Source of the DNA: Candidatus Nitrotoga fabula
GTDB taxonomy: Bacteria; Pseudomonadota; Gammaproteobacteria; Burkholderiales; Gallionellaceae
Length of the DNA stretch: 64,000 bases
Assembly: GCF_905221025.1 (NCBI RefSeq)
Contig: NZ_CAJNBL010000002.1
Location: 1-64,000, forward strand
Direction of reading: 5' to 3'
Shown here: positions 18,038-25,114 of the stretch, one piece after another
Numbering within the stretch: the first letter of the stretch is position 1
How the letters are laid out: every line of letters begins with the position of its first letter
Translations under genes and position numbers: made by a program
Notes under the pieces: generated by a model
What the model saw: only the letters and a program-made list of their open reading frames with translations
What the model was told of the DNA's origin: nothing
The model's database searches: none

Positions 18038-18724
18038 TCATTTATATTCATTTTTTCGCATCCATTTGGTTGCGATCCATTTTTCACCAGATTTAACCGG
18101 TGCCCCTCCATGGAGCGTCAAAGGGTCCGTCTGGTTGAGTGAATTCAGGTAGGAGAAATAAAGGGCAGAACCTTTTCTGGGTATCACGCTGAGATGGATG
18201 TCAGGAAAAATGGTTTCTCCCCCGTCCTCTACTTCGTTGAGGTACAGGATCAGTGTAGATATTCTTTGTCCTCCCTGACTTAAATAAGTGGCACTTCCGG
18301 GTTCCTGTTCCGGGAAAAAATCAAAATGTGGTCGATATTCCTCCCCGATTTTATACCGCAGTATCTGAATTCCCTCTCCATTCTCGATCGGAAAATTCAA
18401 TAGCTCAGAAATTCGAAGCTCCAGCTGCTGGATCAAGGTATTTTCGTTTCGATGAAAATAGGTGCCTTCACTGGTTCTGCCTTCGTGCAGGATTTTGCCC
18501 CCGGACTGCAGGTCAACGACTGTTGATGGAGACAATTTATGTTGCGCTATTCCGATCAGTTCGTTACATTCGCTATCCGTCATAAAACCGTCAACGAGGA
18601 CTATTTCCGGGCGGGATAGGCGCAGCCTGACATTGACCAGACGATCAGAAAGCTGGATAAGGTTTCCCGGAGCAATCCGGCTGGGTTCGTAACTATACGA
18701 TTCGTTCGACAAATTGGTTTCCAT
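18038..18724 (-). CDS. prolyl 4-hydroxylase-like 2-oxoglutarate/Fe(II) oxygenase (RiPP locus)
   Basis: 228 residues with a double-stranded beta-helix of the P4H alpha-subunit type. Iron ligands are H133 and D135 in RPHFDFFPE and H205 in LTLHGGAPVKSGEKWIATKW; K215 should bind the 2-oxoglutarate carboxylate. GGETIFPD (168-175) is typical of bacterial P4H-like proteins, which hydroxylate proline in proteins or peptides. It lies 283 bases downstream of the ATP-grasp gene on the same strand. The only proline-rich targets in sight are the C-terminal tails of two of the three short peptides encoded at 22586-23239, so I infer a peptide-tailoring role. There is no signal peptide, so it acts in the cytoplasm. 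Confidence 0.85.
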   Translation of the reverse strand: METNLSNESYSYEPSRIAPGNLIQLSDRLVNVRLRLSRPEIVLVDGFMTDSECNELIGIAQHKLSPSTVVDLQSGGKILHEGRTSEGTYFHRNENTLIQQLELRISELLNFPIENGEGIQILRYKIGEEYRPHFDFFPEQEPGSATYLSQGGQRISTLILYLNEVEDGGETIFPDIHLSVIPRKGSALYFSYLNSLNQTDPLTLHGGAPVKSGEKWIATKWMRKNEYK

Positions 18725-18892
18725 CGTTTAACTTTCCTGCCAGTGGCAGTCATGTTTGAAAGATAATGTTTGCAAACTTATGAGTAAAGCGGTTCCGGAT
18801 TATGTCATTACATCATGAAGAGGGTGTATATAGAATATATTTCTGATTGCTGACGATCCAGGCATGTCAGCCTGGATGGTACATTTTTCCAT

Positions 18893-18915
18893 TTTTTCAA
18901 CTGATTATTGAAAAA
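18893..18915. promoter_or_regulatory. inverted-repeat box TTCAACTG...TTGAA upstream of the oxygenase gene
   Basis: Arms TTTTTCAA (18893-18900) and TTGAAAAA (18908-18915) pair perfectly over 8 bases around a 7-base centre. The inner sequence TTCAACTGATTATT closely matches boxes found at the start of the HExxH gene (21083-21117). It sits in the gap between the ATP-grasp gene and the oxygenase gene, 169 bases before the oxygenase start. It may be an operator of a locus regulator; a weak AT-rich hairpin is the alternative. Confidence 0.4.
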
Positions 18916-19007
18916 TCCCAGTCAAGAACCGGATTGCCGCCATGATATGTTTGTGCCACGAATTCAATGTGTTTTGTTCATCCTGATCTTGGTTTCGGGC
19001 TACAATA

Positions 19008-20879
19008 TCATTTCGGCTTGTTAGTCAAATATTGTTGCAATGTGGCCATCAGAATTTTGAACGCCTGATCTTCAATTTTATGCCCAGGCTGATTCCATTT
19101 GGTTAAATTTGCATTGAGTAAGTTGATTTTACTGATCGAGTCTACAGGAAGACCGGTGTATGCAAATTCATCTGTCTGAATCACCAGGATAATTCCGGAA
19201 ACTTCAGGCTTCATCAGTAATGCCTTGCATCGAAGAAACAGGCTGTCTGCCTCCAGTTCCAGATGGGTTTCTTCCGTTGCATGGAAGCTTGCCTGATGAG
19301 TAGTCAGATGCGCCCGAATTCCTTTCTCAAGCAGGAATTTTTGTCTTGCGAGGCCCTGATGCATGGCCTCTTGGTCTCCAACAAATACCTCGACGGGAAT
19401 TCTTCCCTTGTATGGCAAAAGATCTTTGAGATATTCCGATATAACTTTTTTTGATTCTTCTGAGCTCCCGCTTAGATAAGGGACACAATTAATCTCATTG
19501 AGGGCGGCACCATTTTGGTGCCAGGGTATCCGGACATCCGTGGACATCAAGTCTACACCTGCAACATTCAGTCTGAGCAGTCGGGTGGCTTGTATAGCCA
19601 ACTGAATATTATCCGGGTGAATCGTGTCGGTCATTTTTTCGGCAGATCCTCCCCATTCCGTGGATTCAATTTTTCTGAGGGGAACCAGAACGTCTTTTTC
19701 CGGAATGGAGTTAAGCCGATAGCCGGCGGATGTAATGGATTCGATAGCCAGTTCGTCCAAAGGAAAGGGTTTCAGGCGTTTATGCTTCGGTTTTTTTGCT
19801 TCATCTGCATTGGCTTTGCCGATGAGTTCCTCAACCGTCAGAACCCCGTCTCCTTTGACTGATTTGGGTGTGCGCTTCACGGTAAACAGGTGTTTGTCAT
19901 TCGCGATGAAAATTCTATGGCAAACCCCCTGGATTTGTTTTTCGACCAGAATGTTCCCGGAAAATCCAGCCGCCTTTTGATAACCTTCTGTGACCAGTGC
20001 GTCACTGTCGATATTGATGGTGACGCCTTCTCCGCGGTCCTTGTCGGCTGGCTTGATTACAACCGGAAACTGGATCCGGTGCGCCGCATGGATGGCATCT
20101 TCGGCATTTTTTACCAGAATGCCTTGAGGGACCGGGAATCCGGATTCTTTGAGGATCTGGCTGGCATGGTGTTTCCTTTGGCTGATTTTTGATCCAATGG
20201 CTGAATCCAGTTCGGTAGAGCTTCTGTCCATTAATCGTGACTGAGCTCCCCATCCCAGCTGATATATTCCAAGTCCCAGATAGCTGAAGGGAATGTTTTC
20301 CCGGAATGCGGATTTCAGGATGGATATGGTGCAGGATTCGCTGCCCAGGGAGAGTTCCCTGTCAGAAGAAAACTGTTTCTGCAGGTCAGCAAAAATCTGG
20401 TCTGAATCTGGATTTTCCAGATTTCCATTCTGGAATTGCAATAATGCCTGTGTGGCTTTTTCAAATGAGGTTGTGACTGTGCTGAATGGCACGTGATTGA
20501 TGTATGGTATGAGCAGGGTGGTTTTGAACATGGGGGGGATGCTTGCTTCAGGTTCTATGCTTAAGATGCATCCTGGATCAAAACTGGGTACGCGAAGAGC
20601 CTGAAGCAATGAGTTTGCCAGGTGGTTCACCCGCCAGACAAATTGAGCCAGATGGACGATATCCTGGCTGCTTTTTGAGAAATCGAAACCATGGTAAGGA
20701 GCTACATCAATTTCAAAATTTTCTCGGAGCCAGTCATCCATTTTTCCTGTATCGATGGCCGGAATGATCGCGAATGTAAAACTGACTACCTGGGAAGGCT
20801 GACTTAAACCATGCCGAAAGCCATTGAGTGTCAGGTTTTTAGGGATTTGTGCTAAAGTCGAATCTGTAGTATTTTTCAT
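19008..20879 (-). CDS. cyanophycin-synthetase-like ATP-grasp ligase with truncated, P-loop-less Mur-ligase half (RiPP locus)
   Basis: 623 residues. Residues about 1-200 resemble the N domain of cyanophycin synthetase. Residues about 203-490 are an ATP-grasp domain close to the CphA one: GIYQLGWGAQSRLMDRS at 204-220, IKPADKDRGEGVTINID at 275-291, AGVDLMSTD at 440-448, and metal-binding NEINCVPYL at 461-469. Residues about 494-600 align by eye with the start of the CphA Mur-ligase-like domain (IPVEVFVGDQEAMHQG, HLTTHQASFH, GLPVDSISKINLLNANL), but the ATP-binding GTNGKTTT is replaced by GDQEAMHQ (501-508) and the rest is missing. It should therefore activate a carboxylate as acyl-phosphate and join it to an amine with only one active centre. 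Given its neighbours, a peptide substrate is likelier than cyanophycin (inference). It is divergent from the HExxH gene. Confidence 0.85.
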   Translation of the reverse strand: MKNTTDSTLAQIPKNLTLNGFRHGLSQPSQVVSFTFAIIPAIDTGKMDDWLRENFEIDVAPYHGFDFSKSSQDIVHLAQFVWRVNHLANSLLQALRVPSFDPGCILSIEPEASIPPMFKTTLLIPYINHVPFSTVTTSFEKATQALLQFQNGNLENPDSDQIFADLQKQFSSDRELSLGSESCTISILKSAFRENIPFSYLGLGIYQLGWGAQSRLMDRSSTELDSAIGSKISQRKHHASQILKESGFPVPQGILVKNAEDAIHAAHRIQFPVVIKPADKDRGEGVTINIDSDALVTEGYQKAAGFSGNILVEKQIQGVCHRIFIANDKHLFTVKRTPKSVKGDGVLTVEELIGKANADEAKKPKHKRLKPFPLDELAIESITSAGYRLNSIPEKDVLVPLRKIESTEWGGSAEKMTDTIHPDNIQLAIQATRLLRLNVAGVDLMSTDVRIPWHQNGAALNEINCVPYLSGSSEESKKVISEYLKDLLPYKGRIPVEVFVGDQEAMHQGLARQKFLLEKGIRAHLTTHQASFHATEETHLELEADSLFLRCKALLMKPEVSGIILVIQTDEFAYTGLPVDSISKINLLNANLTKWNQPGHKIEDQAFKILMATLQQYLTNKPK

Positions 20880-21035
20880 TATGGAAAGCAGCTGTATTTA
20901 ATGCGGGAAGAACCCTTTGCAGGTTGCATTGTTATGGTTCAATGGGTTTCAGAATGATTCCGCTGGCTATTTGGGGTTGGTGATAAGTCTGTATCCAGTT
21001 TGCGGTATGGTATGCGGTAATTTCACTATGGTCTG

Positions 21036-21117
21036 ACCAGTTGGATTATATTTTATGTAATTTAACTGGTTATCGTTATTTATTCAACTGGTTATTTTCA
21101 TGAATTCAACTGGTTAT
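21036..21117. repeat. iteron-like AACTGGTTAT repeats at 22-bp steps, with one inverted half-copy
   Basis: AACTGGTTAT occurs at 21064-21073, 21086-21095 and 21108-21117, spaced exactly 22 bases apart, two helical turns. The second and third copies are longer (TTCAACTGGTTATTTT). An inverted partial copy ACCAGTT lies at 21036-21042 on the side of the ATP-grasp gene. The third copy is inside the first codons of the HExxH gene as annotated. The arrangement suits cooperative binding of a regulator between the divergent modification genes. A recent tandem duplication is an alternative. Confidence 0.6.
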
Positions 21118-22143
21118 TTTTATCCGTCACGGGATCGCGGTTTGGAACTGGACTGTCAGATCAGAGCATCTCTATCCGGGAGCCTGAAATGGTGTCTCAG
21201 CAATCCTAATCTGCCTGGGAAAAAGAATTTATTGATCAAAGACAACTGGTTTGCCAGGCCGGTTGATTTTGGTATCTATTATGATCTGGTCCAGGCTCTC
21301 ATGCTTATTGAAGAGCAGGGAAAGGATGTCATCCCGGTTGAGGACATTGAACTGCTTGTCAATCAGCTTGAATGCTCCATGAATCAAACTGGCTCTCCGG
21401 AATTGCAGCGATCCGGGTATCCCGAGATCGGCACGTTGAGATCGCCGTTTTTTACTGATAAAGAACTGGAATGCATGGTTCGCTGGCTGGATCTGGAACC
21501 AGAAAATTCGATGGGTCTGACTTCTCTGGAAGAAGGTGAACTGAGTCAGTCCGGGAAAAATCTTGCACGGGCATTCGATGCGTTGGAGCGCCTGGTTCCT
21601 GATTTTCACGCTGAGTTTTTTGCAATTACCAGGCAGGTTATCCTGGCGAAACCCAATGGCTCTCAAAAATTAACTTTCGGTGGGGCATCTTCTTTCGCAC
21701 TGTGGGGGGCGTTGACCCTTAACGTTGATGCACACCGCGACTGGTGGCTTTATTTACCTTCCCTGGTTCATGAATATTCTCATAACCTTTTATTTGGCAT
21801 TGCCAGAAATGAACCGCTGGTATTGAATGATCCTGAAGAACTCTATCATTCTCCCTTGAGGCAGGAAGCCCGCCCTATGGACGGGATATACCATGCAACA
21901 TTTGTTTCAGCCAGAGAGGCAGTTGCCATGTCCCGGGCATTGCAGGTTTTGAGGAGTCCGAATATTCCAGAATCTCTTACAGAGATTCTGGAATATTGTG
22001 AATCGGTTCAGCAGTCTTCAACCCGTGCTTTCTGGGATTGTCTGGGGGTACTGGAAAAAGAGGGGCGGCTTTCAGATCTGGGTGCCCAGGTGATGAAAGA
22101 TACCCGGGTGGCTATGCTTGAAAATGGGCTTGAACTGGTTTGA
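21100..22143 (+). CDS. HExxH-motif putative peptide-modification protein (RiPP locus)
   Basis: 347 residues. The zinc/iron-type motif HEYSH is at 224-228 (LPSLVHEYSHNLLFGIARNE), followed by RPMDGIYHATFV at 258-269. This arrangement, with H265 as likely third ligand, is that of the HExxH-motif proteins annotated beside natural-product peptide genes (mod_HExxH type). Some members of that group act as 2-oxoglutarate-dependent hydroxylases rather than peptidases; which chemistry applies here cannot be read from sequence. There is no signal peptide. The start at 21100 lies within the 22-bp repeats and has no clear ribosome binding site. It is followed 442 bases later on the same strand by the three precursor-like peptides. 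Confidence 0.8.
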   Translation: MNSTGYFYPSRDRGLELDCQIRASLSGSLKWCLSNPNLPGKKNLLIKDNWFARPVDFGIYYDLVQALMLIEEQGKDVIPVEDIELLVNQLECSMNQTGSPELQRSGYPEIGTLRSPFFTDKELECMVRWLDLEPENSMGLTSLEEGELSQSGKNLARAFDALERLVPDFHAEFFAITRQVILAKPNGSQKLTFGGASSFALWGALTLNVDAHRDWWLYLPSLVHEYSHNLLFGIARNEPLVLNDPEELYHSPLRQEARPMDGIYHATFVSAREAVAMSRALQVLRSPNIPESLTEILEYCESVQQSSTRAFWDCLGVLEKEGRLSDLGAQVMKDTRVAMLENGLELV

Positions 22144-22585
22144 GGAGTATGCTAGTGTTCTGAAAGAAGTTTCGGGGCGTAAGTCCGGGTTGACTACGTA
22201 AGGTTGGTGGTTTCCCGTTTTGGATGATTCCGGATTTCGCAGAATTTGATGGCTCTGGTCATGGATCATTATAGAGGATAACCATGATTACAGCTTAAGA
22301 TCGGACGGAAAAACACGTTTCATACAGACCATGGACGTTGGTTCCGTTGGTTGCCCAGGTTGAAGACAAGATGTTTTTGTAAAGTCGGTGGATACTGAGT
22401 CCTGGGTAAGTTTTCGAATCTTATACAGATTACTTGTTTTCAGATTCATAAAGCCTGTTTTGAATAGGCAGGAAAACACAGCTGCCACTAGATAAAAGTG
22501 CATGAACTGCATGTCAGGATGTTGTATTTTTTTGTTAGAGTGTTGTTTGGTATGTTTGATTTTAATTTTTTTCGAGGAGATTACA
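22144..22585. other. leader region of the short-peptide array
   Basis: 442 bases with no credible gene. A minus-strand ORF (22288-22599) has no family resemblance and runs antisense to the first peptide's start. The promoter of the peptide genes probably lies here, in the T-rich stretch at 22515-22570, but no clean -35/-10 pair at 16-18 spacing was found. None of the TTCAACTG boxes is present. Confidence 0.4.
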
Positions 22586-22723
22586 ATGAAAAAGAACAAG
22601 AATATAACTTTGTTGGCCCCTTATGGTTCCATGAAATTTGCTTCGCTGGCGGTTAAAGTAGGGAAGGTTCCGCCTCCACCAGTAGCTCCTGCGAACAAAA
22701 TCCCCGGGAAAATCCCCGGTTAA
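22586..22723 (+). CDS. short peptide 1, candidate RiPP precursor (LAPYGSM motif, proline-rich tail)
   Basis: 45 residues. The start is fixed by the ribosome binding site CGAGGAGA at 22573-22580, five bases before the ATG. After MKKNKNITL comes the shared block LAPYGSMKFASLAVKVG (residues 10-26), then a tail with four consecutive prolines and a tandem KIPG-KIPG end. Peptides 2 and 3 carry the same block at the same distance from the N-terminus. The location next to an ATP-grasp ligase, a HExxH protein and a P4H-like oxygenase is what marks these as modification substrates (inference). The block could be the recognition sequence or the core; the proline tail is a possible hydroxylation target. 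No signal peptide. Family not recognised. Confidence 0.85.
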   Translation: MKKNKNITLLAPYGSMKFASLAVKVGKVPPPPVAPANKIPGKIPG

Positions 22724-22803
22724 AAATTTTTTACTGAACCTGATGCCCGGAGTAGCTAAGAGCTTTCTATTTTGGGCGGGCGGTTCGATTCAGGAAAAAA
22801 TTC

Positions 22804-22815
22804 AACTGTACAGTT
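22804..22815. promoter_or_regulatory. perfect 12-bp palindrome AACTGTACAGTT upstream of peptide 2
   Basis: AACTGTACAGTT is a perfect palindrome lying 28 bases before the peptide 2 start, preceded by TTC, so the left half again reads TTCAACTG as in the other boxes of the locus. The position between peptide 1 and peptide 2 suggests a control point inside the array. It could be an operator or chance, since 12-bp palindromes occur by chance at low frequency. Confidence 0.35.
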
Positions 22816-22843
22816 TTGAATATTTTCCACTATGGAGGATGCG

Positions 22844-23032
22844 ATGCTAACTCAAAATACCAGGTTTGTCCTGGCTCCTTATGGTTCGATGGAATTTGCT
22901 TCATTGGTCACTAAGGTTGGCGAGGGAAAAAATTTTTCCATTCTGGCTCCTTACGGGAGCATGAAACTTGCTGCTCTGGCCACCAAAGTGAGTGGCAAGG
23001 CTACGGCACCAGTTGGCCAGGTTTCAGTTTAG
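22844..23032 (+). CDS. short peptide 2, candidate RiPP precursor with two LAPYGSM blocks
   Basis: 62 residues from the ATG at 22844, chosen over the ATG at 22832 because the earlier one overlaps the ribosome binding site GGAGG (22834-22838). The first block is LAPYGSMEFASLVTKVG (residues 10-26), and after a short linker GKNFSI the second is LAPYGSMKLAALATKVS (34-50). The tail, GKATAPVGQVSV, lacks the polyproline stretch of peptides 1 and 3. Duplication of the block within one peptide favours the view that the block itself, not only the tail, is processed (multi-core precursor), by analogy with other RiPP families. The duplicate copies differ in codons as well as residues, so the duplication is not recent. 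Confidence 0.85.
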   Translation: MLTQNTRFVLAPYGSMEFASLVTKVGEGKNFSILAPYGSMKLAALATKVSGKATAPVGQVSV

Positions 23033-23083
23033 GGAGCCTGCGGGTGAGAGCCTGATTAACTTGTTTCATTGAGGAGAATAATT

Positions 23084-23239
23084 ATGTCGAATATCAATAG
23101 CGTTATTTTATTGGCACCATATGGTTCGATGAAGTTCAAGGCAATGGCGACCAAGGTAGGATTAAGAAAGATGCCGCCGCCTCCACCTTCTCCTTCGCCT
23201 TCACCGCCACCTACTGTGACTTCTGCTGTTCAGAGTTAA
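23084..23239 (+). CDS. short peptide 3, candidate RiPP precursor (LAPYGSM motif, polyproline-serine tail)
   Basis: 51 residues, with ribosome binding site GAGGAG at 23071-23076 before the ATG. After MSNINSVIL comes LAPYGSMKFKAMATKVG (residues 10-26), then LRKM and a tail of five prolines followed by Ser-Pro repeats (PPPPPSPSPSPPP), ending TVTSAVQS. It follows peptide 2 after 51 bases on the same strand and is closed by a strong terminator, so the three peptides form one array. The proline-rich tail is the best visible substrate for the P4H-like enzyme of the locus (inference). Its short length means automatic annotation may have missed it. Confidence 0.85.
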   Translation: MSNINSVILLAPYGSMKFKAMATKVGLRKMPPPPPSPSPSPPPTVTSAVQS

Positions 23240-23265
23240 TATATTTGGTTCAGGCGAAATATCAG

Positions 23266-23297
23266 TCAGGCCGTTCGCAGAACGGCCTGATTTTTTT
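23266..23297 (+). terminator. rho-independent terminator of the peptide array
   Basis: Perfect 11-bp stem TCAGGCCGTTC / GAACGGCCTGA with a GCA loop (23266-23290) followed directly by seven T residues. It is 26 bases after the stop of peptide 3 and separates the array from the convergent ybiT gene. It is the clearest intrinsic terminator in the window and implies a dedicated, probably abundant, short transcript. Confidence 0.93.
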
Positions 23298-23390
23298 CAT
23301 TGGGAAGAAATGTTTTTAGGGAGGTAGTGGGCATTTTTTGCGGATCGATTTTGGTTGAAAATGCTTGCTGGTAATATTCGAACTGGGTTC

Positions 23391-24989
23391 TCAGGCAGTG
23401 ACCCCCTGATCCCGCAGATACTCCTCATACGTGCCATGATAATCGGATACCCCGTGTGAGGAGAGTTCGATGATGCGGGTGGCGAGTGATGACACAAATT
23501 CGCGGTCGTGGCTGACAAATATCAAGGTACCCTTGTATTCATTCAGCGCAGTATTCAGCGACTCAATCGATTCCATGTCCAGGTGGTTGGTTGGTTCATC
23601 CATCAGTAATACGTTCGGTCTTTGCAGTATTAATTTTCCGAAAATCATGCGACCTTTTTCGCCACCGGACAGAATTCTTACGCTTTTCTTGACCTCATCC
23701 CCGGAAAACAGCAGGCGTCCAAGAACGCTGCGCACTTTTTGATCGTCGTCTCCTTCTCGTCTCCAGTTGCTCATCCAGTCGGTCAGGCTGATGTCCATAT
23801 CAAAATCATGGGCATGGTCTTGCGCGAAGTAGCCGCGATTGGCTTTGTCTGTCCATTTGATTGTACCGTAATCCGCATCAAGGTCGCCTGCGAGGCAGCG
23901 CAACAGTGTAGTTTTTCCAATTCCGTTCGGGCCGATGATAGCAATGCGTTCCCCTGCATCAACCCGGAAATTCAGGTTGGAAAATATCGGCCGGTCAAAC
24001 CCCTTGCTCATGTTTTCGACTTCAACGGCAACGCGATGCAGCTTTTCGCGTTCATCGTATTCAAAACGTATGAAGGGATATTGACGGCTGGATGGCTTGA
24101 TTTCCTCAATTTTGATCTTGTCGATCAGCTTGGCTCTGGATTGAGCCTGGCTTGATTTGGATGCGTTTGCTGAAAACCGCGCCACGAAGGCTTTTAGTTC
24201 TGCGACTTTTTCCTTGGCTCGTGCGTTCTCTGCGGCAAGTTGCGTGCGGGCAGTCAGGGAGGCGAGCATGTAATTGTCATAGTTACCCGGGTACGTGGTA
24301 ATTTTTCCATAATCCAGGTCGGACATGTGGGTGCAGACGCTATTCAGGAAATGACGGTCATGGGAGATGATGATCATGGTGCTTTTGCGGCTATTCAGCA
24401 AATTTTCCAGCCATCGTATGGTGTTAATGTCGAGATTGTTGGTTGGCTCATCCAGCAGCAGAATTTCCGGGTCGGCAAACAATGCCTGTGCCAGAAGCAC
24501 GCGCAACTTATATCCGGGTGCGATCGCACGCATGGAGCCATTATGTTGTTCCTGGGGTATGCCAACTCCGTTCAGTAGTTCGCCTGCTCGCGCCTCAGCA
24601 GTGTAGCCATCCATTTCGGCGAATTTTGCCTCAAGATTGGCTGCATGCATGTAATCCTCTTCGCTGGCATCGGGATTGGCATAAATGGCATCGCGCTCTC
24701 GCATGACTTCCCACATTTCAGCGTGACCCATCAATACTACCTCCAGTACGGTATAGTCCTCGAATGCGAACTGGTCCTGGCGCAATTTGCCAAGTCGCTC
24801 CCCTTTGTCCAGCATTACTGTGCCGGATGTCGGGGCGAGGTCTCCACCCAGGATTTTCATGAAGGTGGATTTTCCACAACCATTTGCGCCGATCAGGCCG
24901 TAACGATTGCCATCTCCAAATTTGACGGAAACATTTTCGAATAGTGGCTTGGAGCCGAACTGCATAGTGATATTAGCGGTAGATAACAT
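23391..24989 (-). CDS. ybiT: ABC-F family ATPase, YbiT
   Basis: 532 residues with two ABC domains in one chain and no membrane segments. Domain 1 has [20 protein letters not shown] and [12 protein letters not shown]; the linker is about 80 residues ([20 protein letters not shown]); domain 2 has [35 protein letters not shown] and [11 protein letters not shown]. Length and sequence fit E. coli YbiT closely (about 530). ABC-F proteins bind the ribosomal E site and act in translation under particular conditions; the exact role of YbiT is less clear than that of EttA. It is convergent with the peptide array and not part of it. Confidence 0.93.
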   Translation of the reverse strand: MLSTANITMQFGSKPLFENVSVKFGDGNRYGLIGANGCGKSTFMKILGGDLAPTSGTVMLDKGERLGKLRQDQFAFEDYTVLEVVLMGHAEMWEVMRERDAIYANPDASEEDYMHAANLEAKFAEMDGYTAEARAGELLNGVGIPQEQHNGSMRAIAPGYKLRVLLAQALFADPEILLLDEPTNNLDINTIRWLENLLNSRKSTMIIISHDRHFLNSVCTHMSDLDYGKITTYPGNYDNYMLASLTARTQLAAENARAKEKVAELKAFVARFSANASKSSQAQSRAKLIDKIKIEEIKPSSRQYPFIRFEYDEREKLHRVAVEVENMSKGFDRPIFSNLNFRVDAGERIAIIGPNGIGKTTLLRCLAGDLDADYGTIKWTDKANRGYFAQDHAHDFDMDISLTDWMSNWRREGDDDQKVRSVLGRLLFSGDEVKKSVRILSGGEKGRMIFGKLILQRPNVLLMDEPTNHLDMESIESLNTALNEYKGTLIFVSHDREFVSSLATRIIELSSHGVSDYHGTYEEYLRDQGVTA

Positions 24990-25114
24990 GGCATGCCTGT
25001 AATATTAAGATGTGCATTCTACCATGTGCAAGGTTTACACCGGTTCGGTTGGCTGGGCTACAATGACCCCCTTGCTATTATGTTCTTTAATTGCCCGTAT
25101 TTTTGAAGGAAACC

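Noticed and set aside
21064-21117. The 22-bp repeats as a CRISPR array
   Set aside because: Repeat unit of about 10-16 bases without unique spacers of 30 bases and no cas genes.
22288-22599. 103-codon minus-strand ORF before and antisense to peptide 1
   Set aside because: No family resemblance; it overlaps the ribosome binding site and start of peptide 1, which is well supported by its paralogues.
22832-22843. Earlier ATG as start of peptide 2
   Set aside because: It overlaps the GGAGG site that serves the ATG at 22844, and the shared block sits at residue 10 only with the later start.
19008-23239. Classifying the locus as a graspetide (microviridin-like) cluster
   Set aside because: The ATP-grasp is of cyanophycin-synthetase type, not the RimK/MvdD type, and the peptides lack the Thr/Ser-Asp/Glu ring pattern of graspetides.
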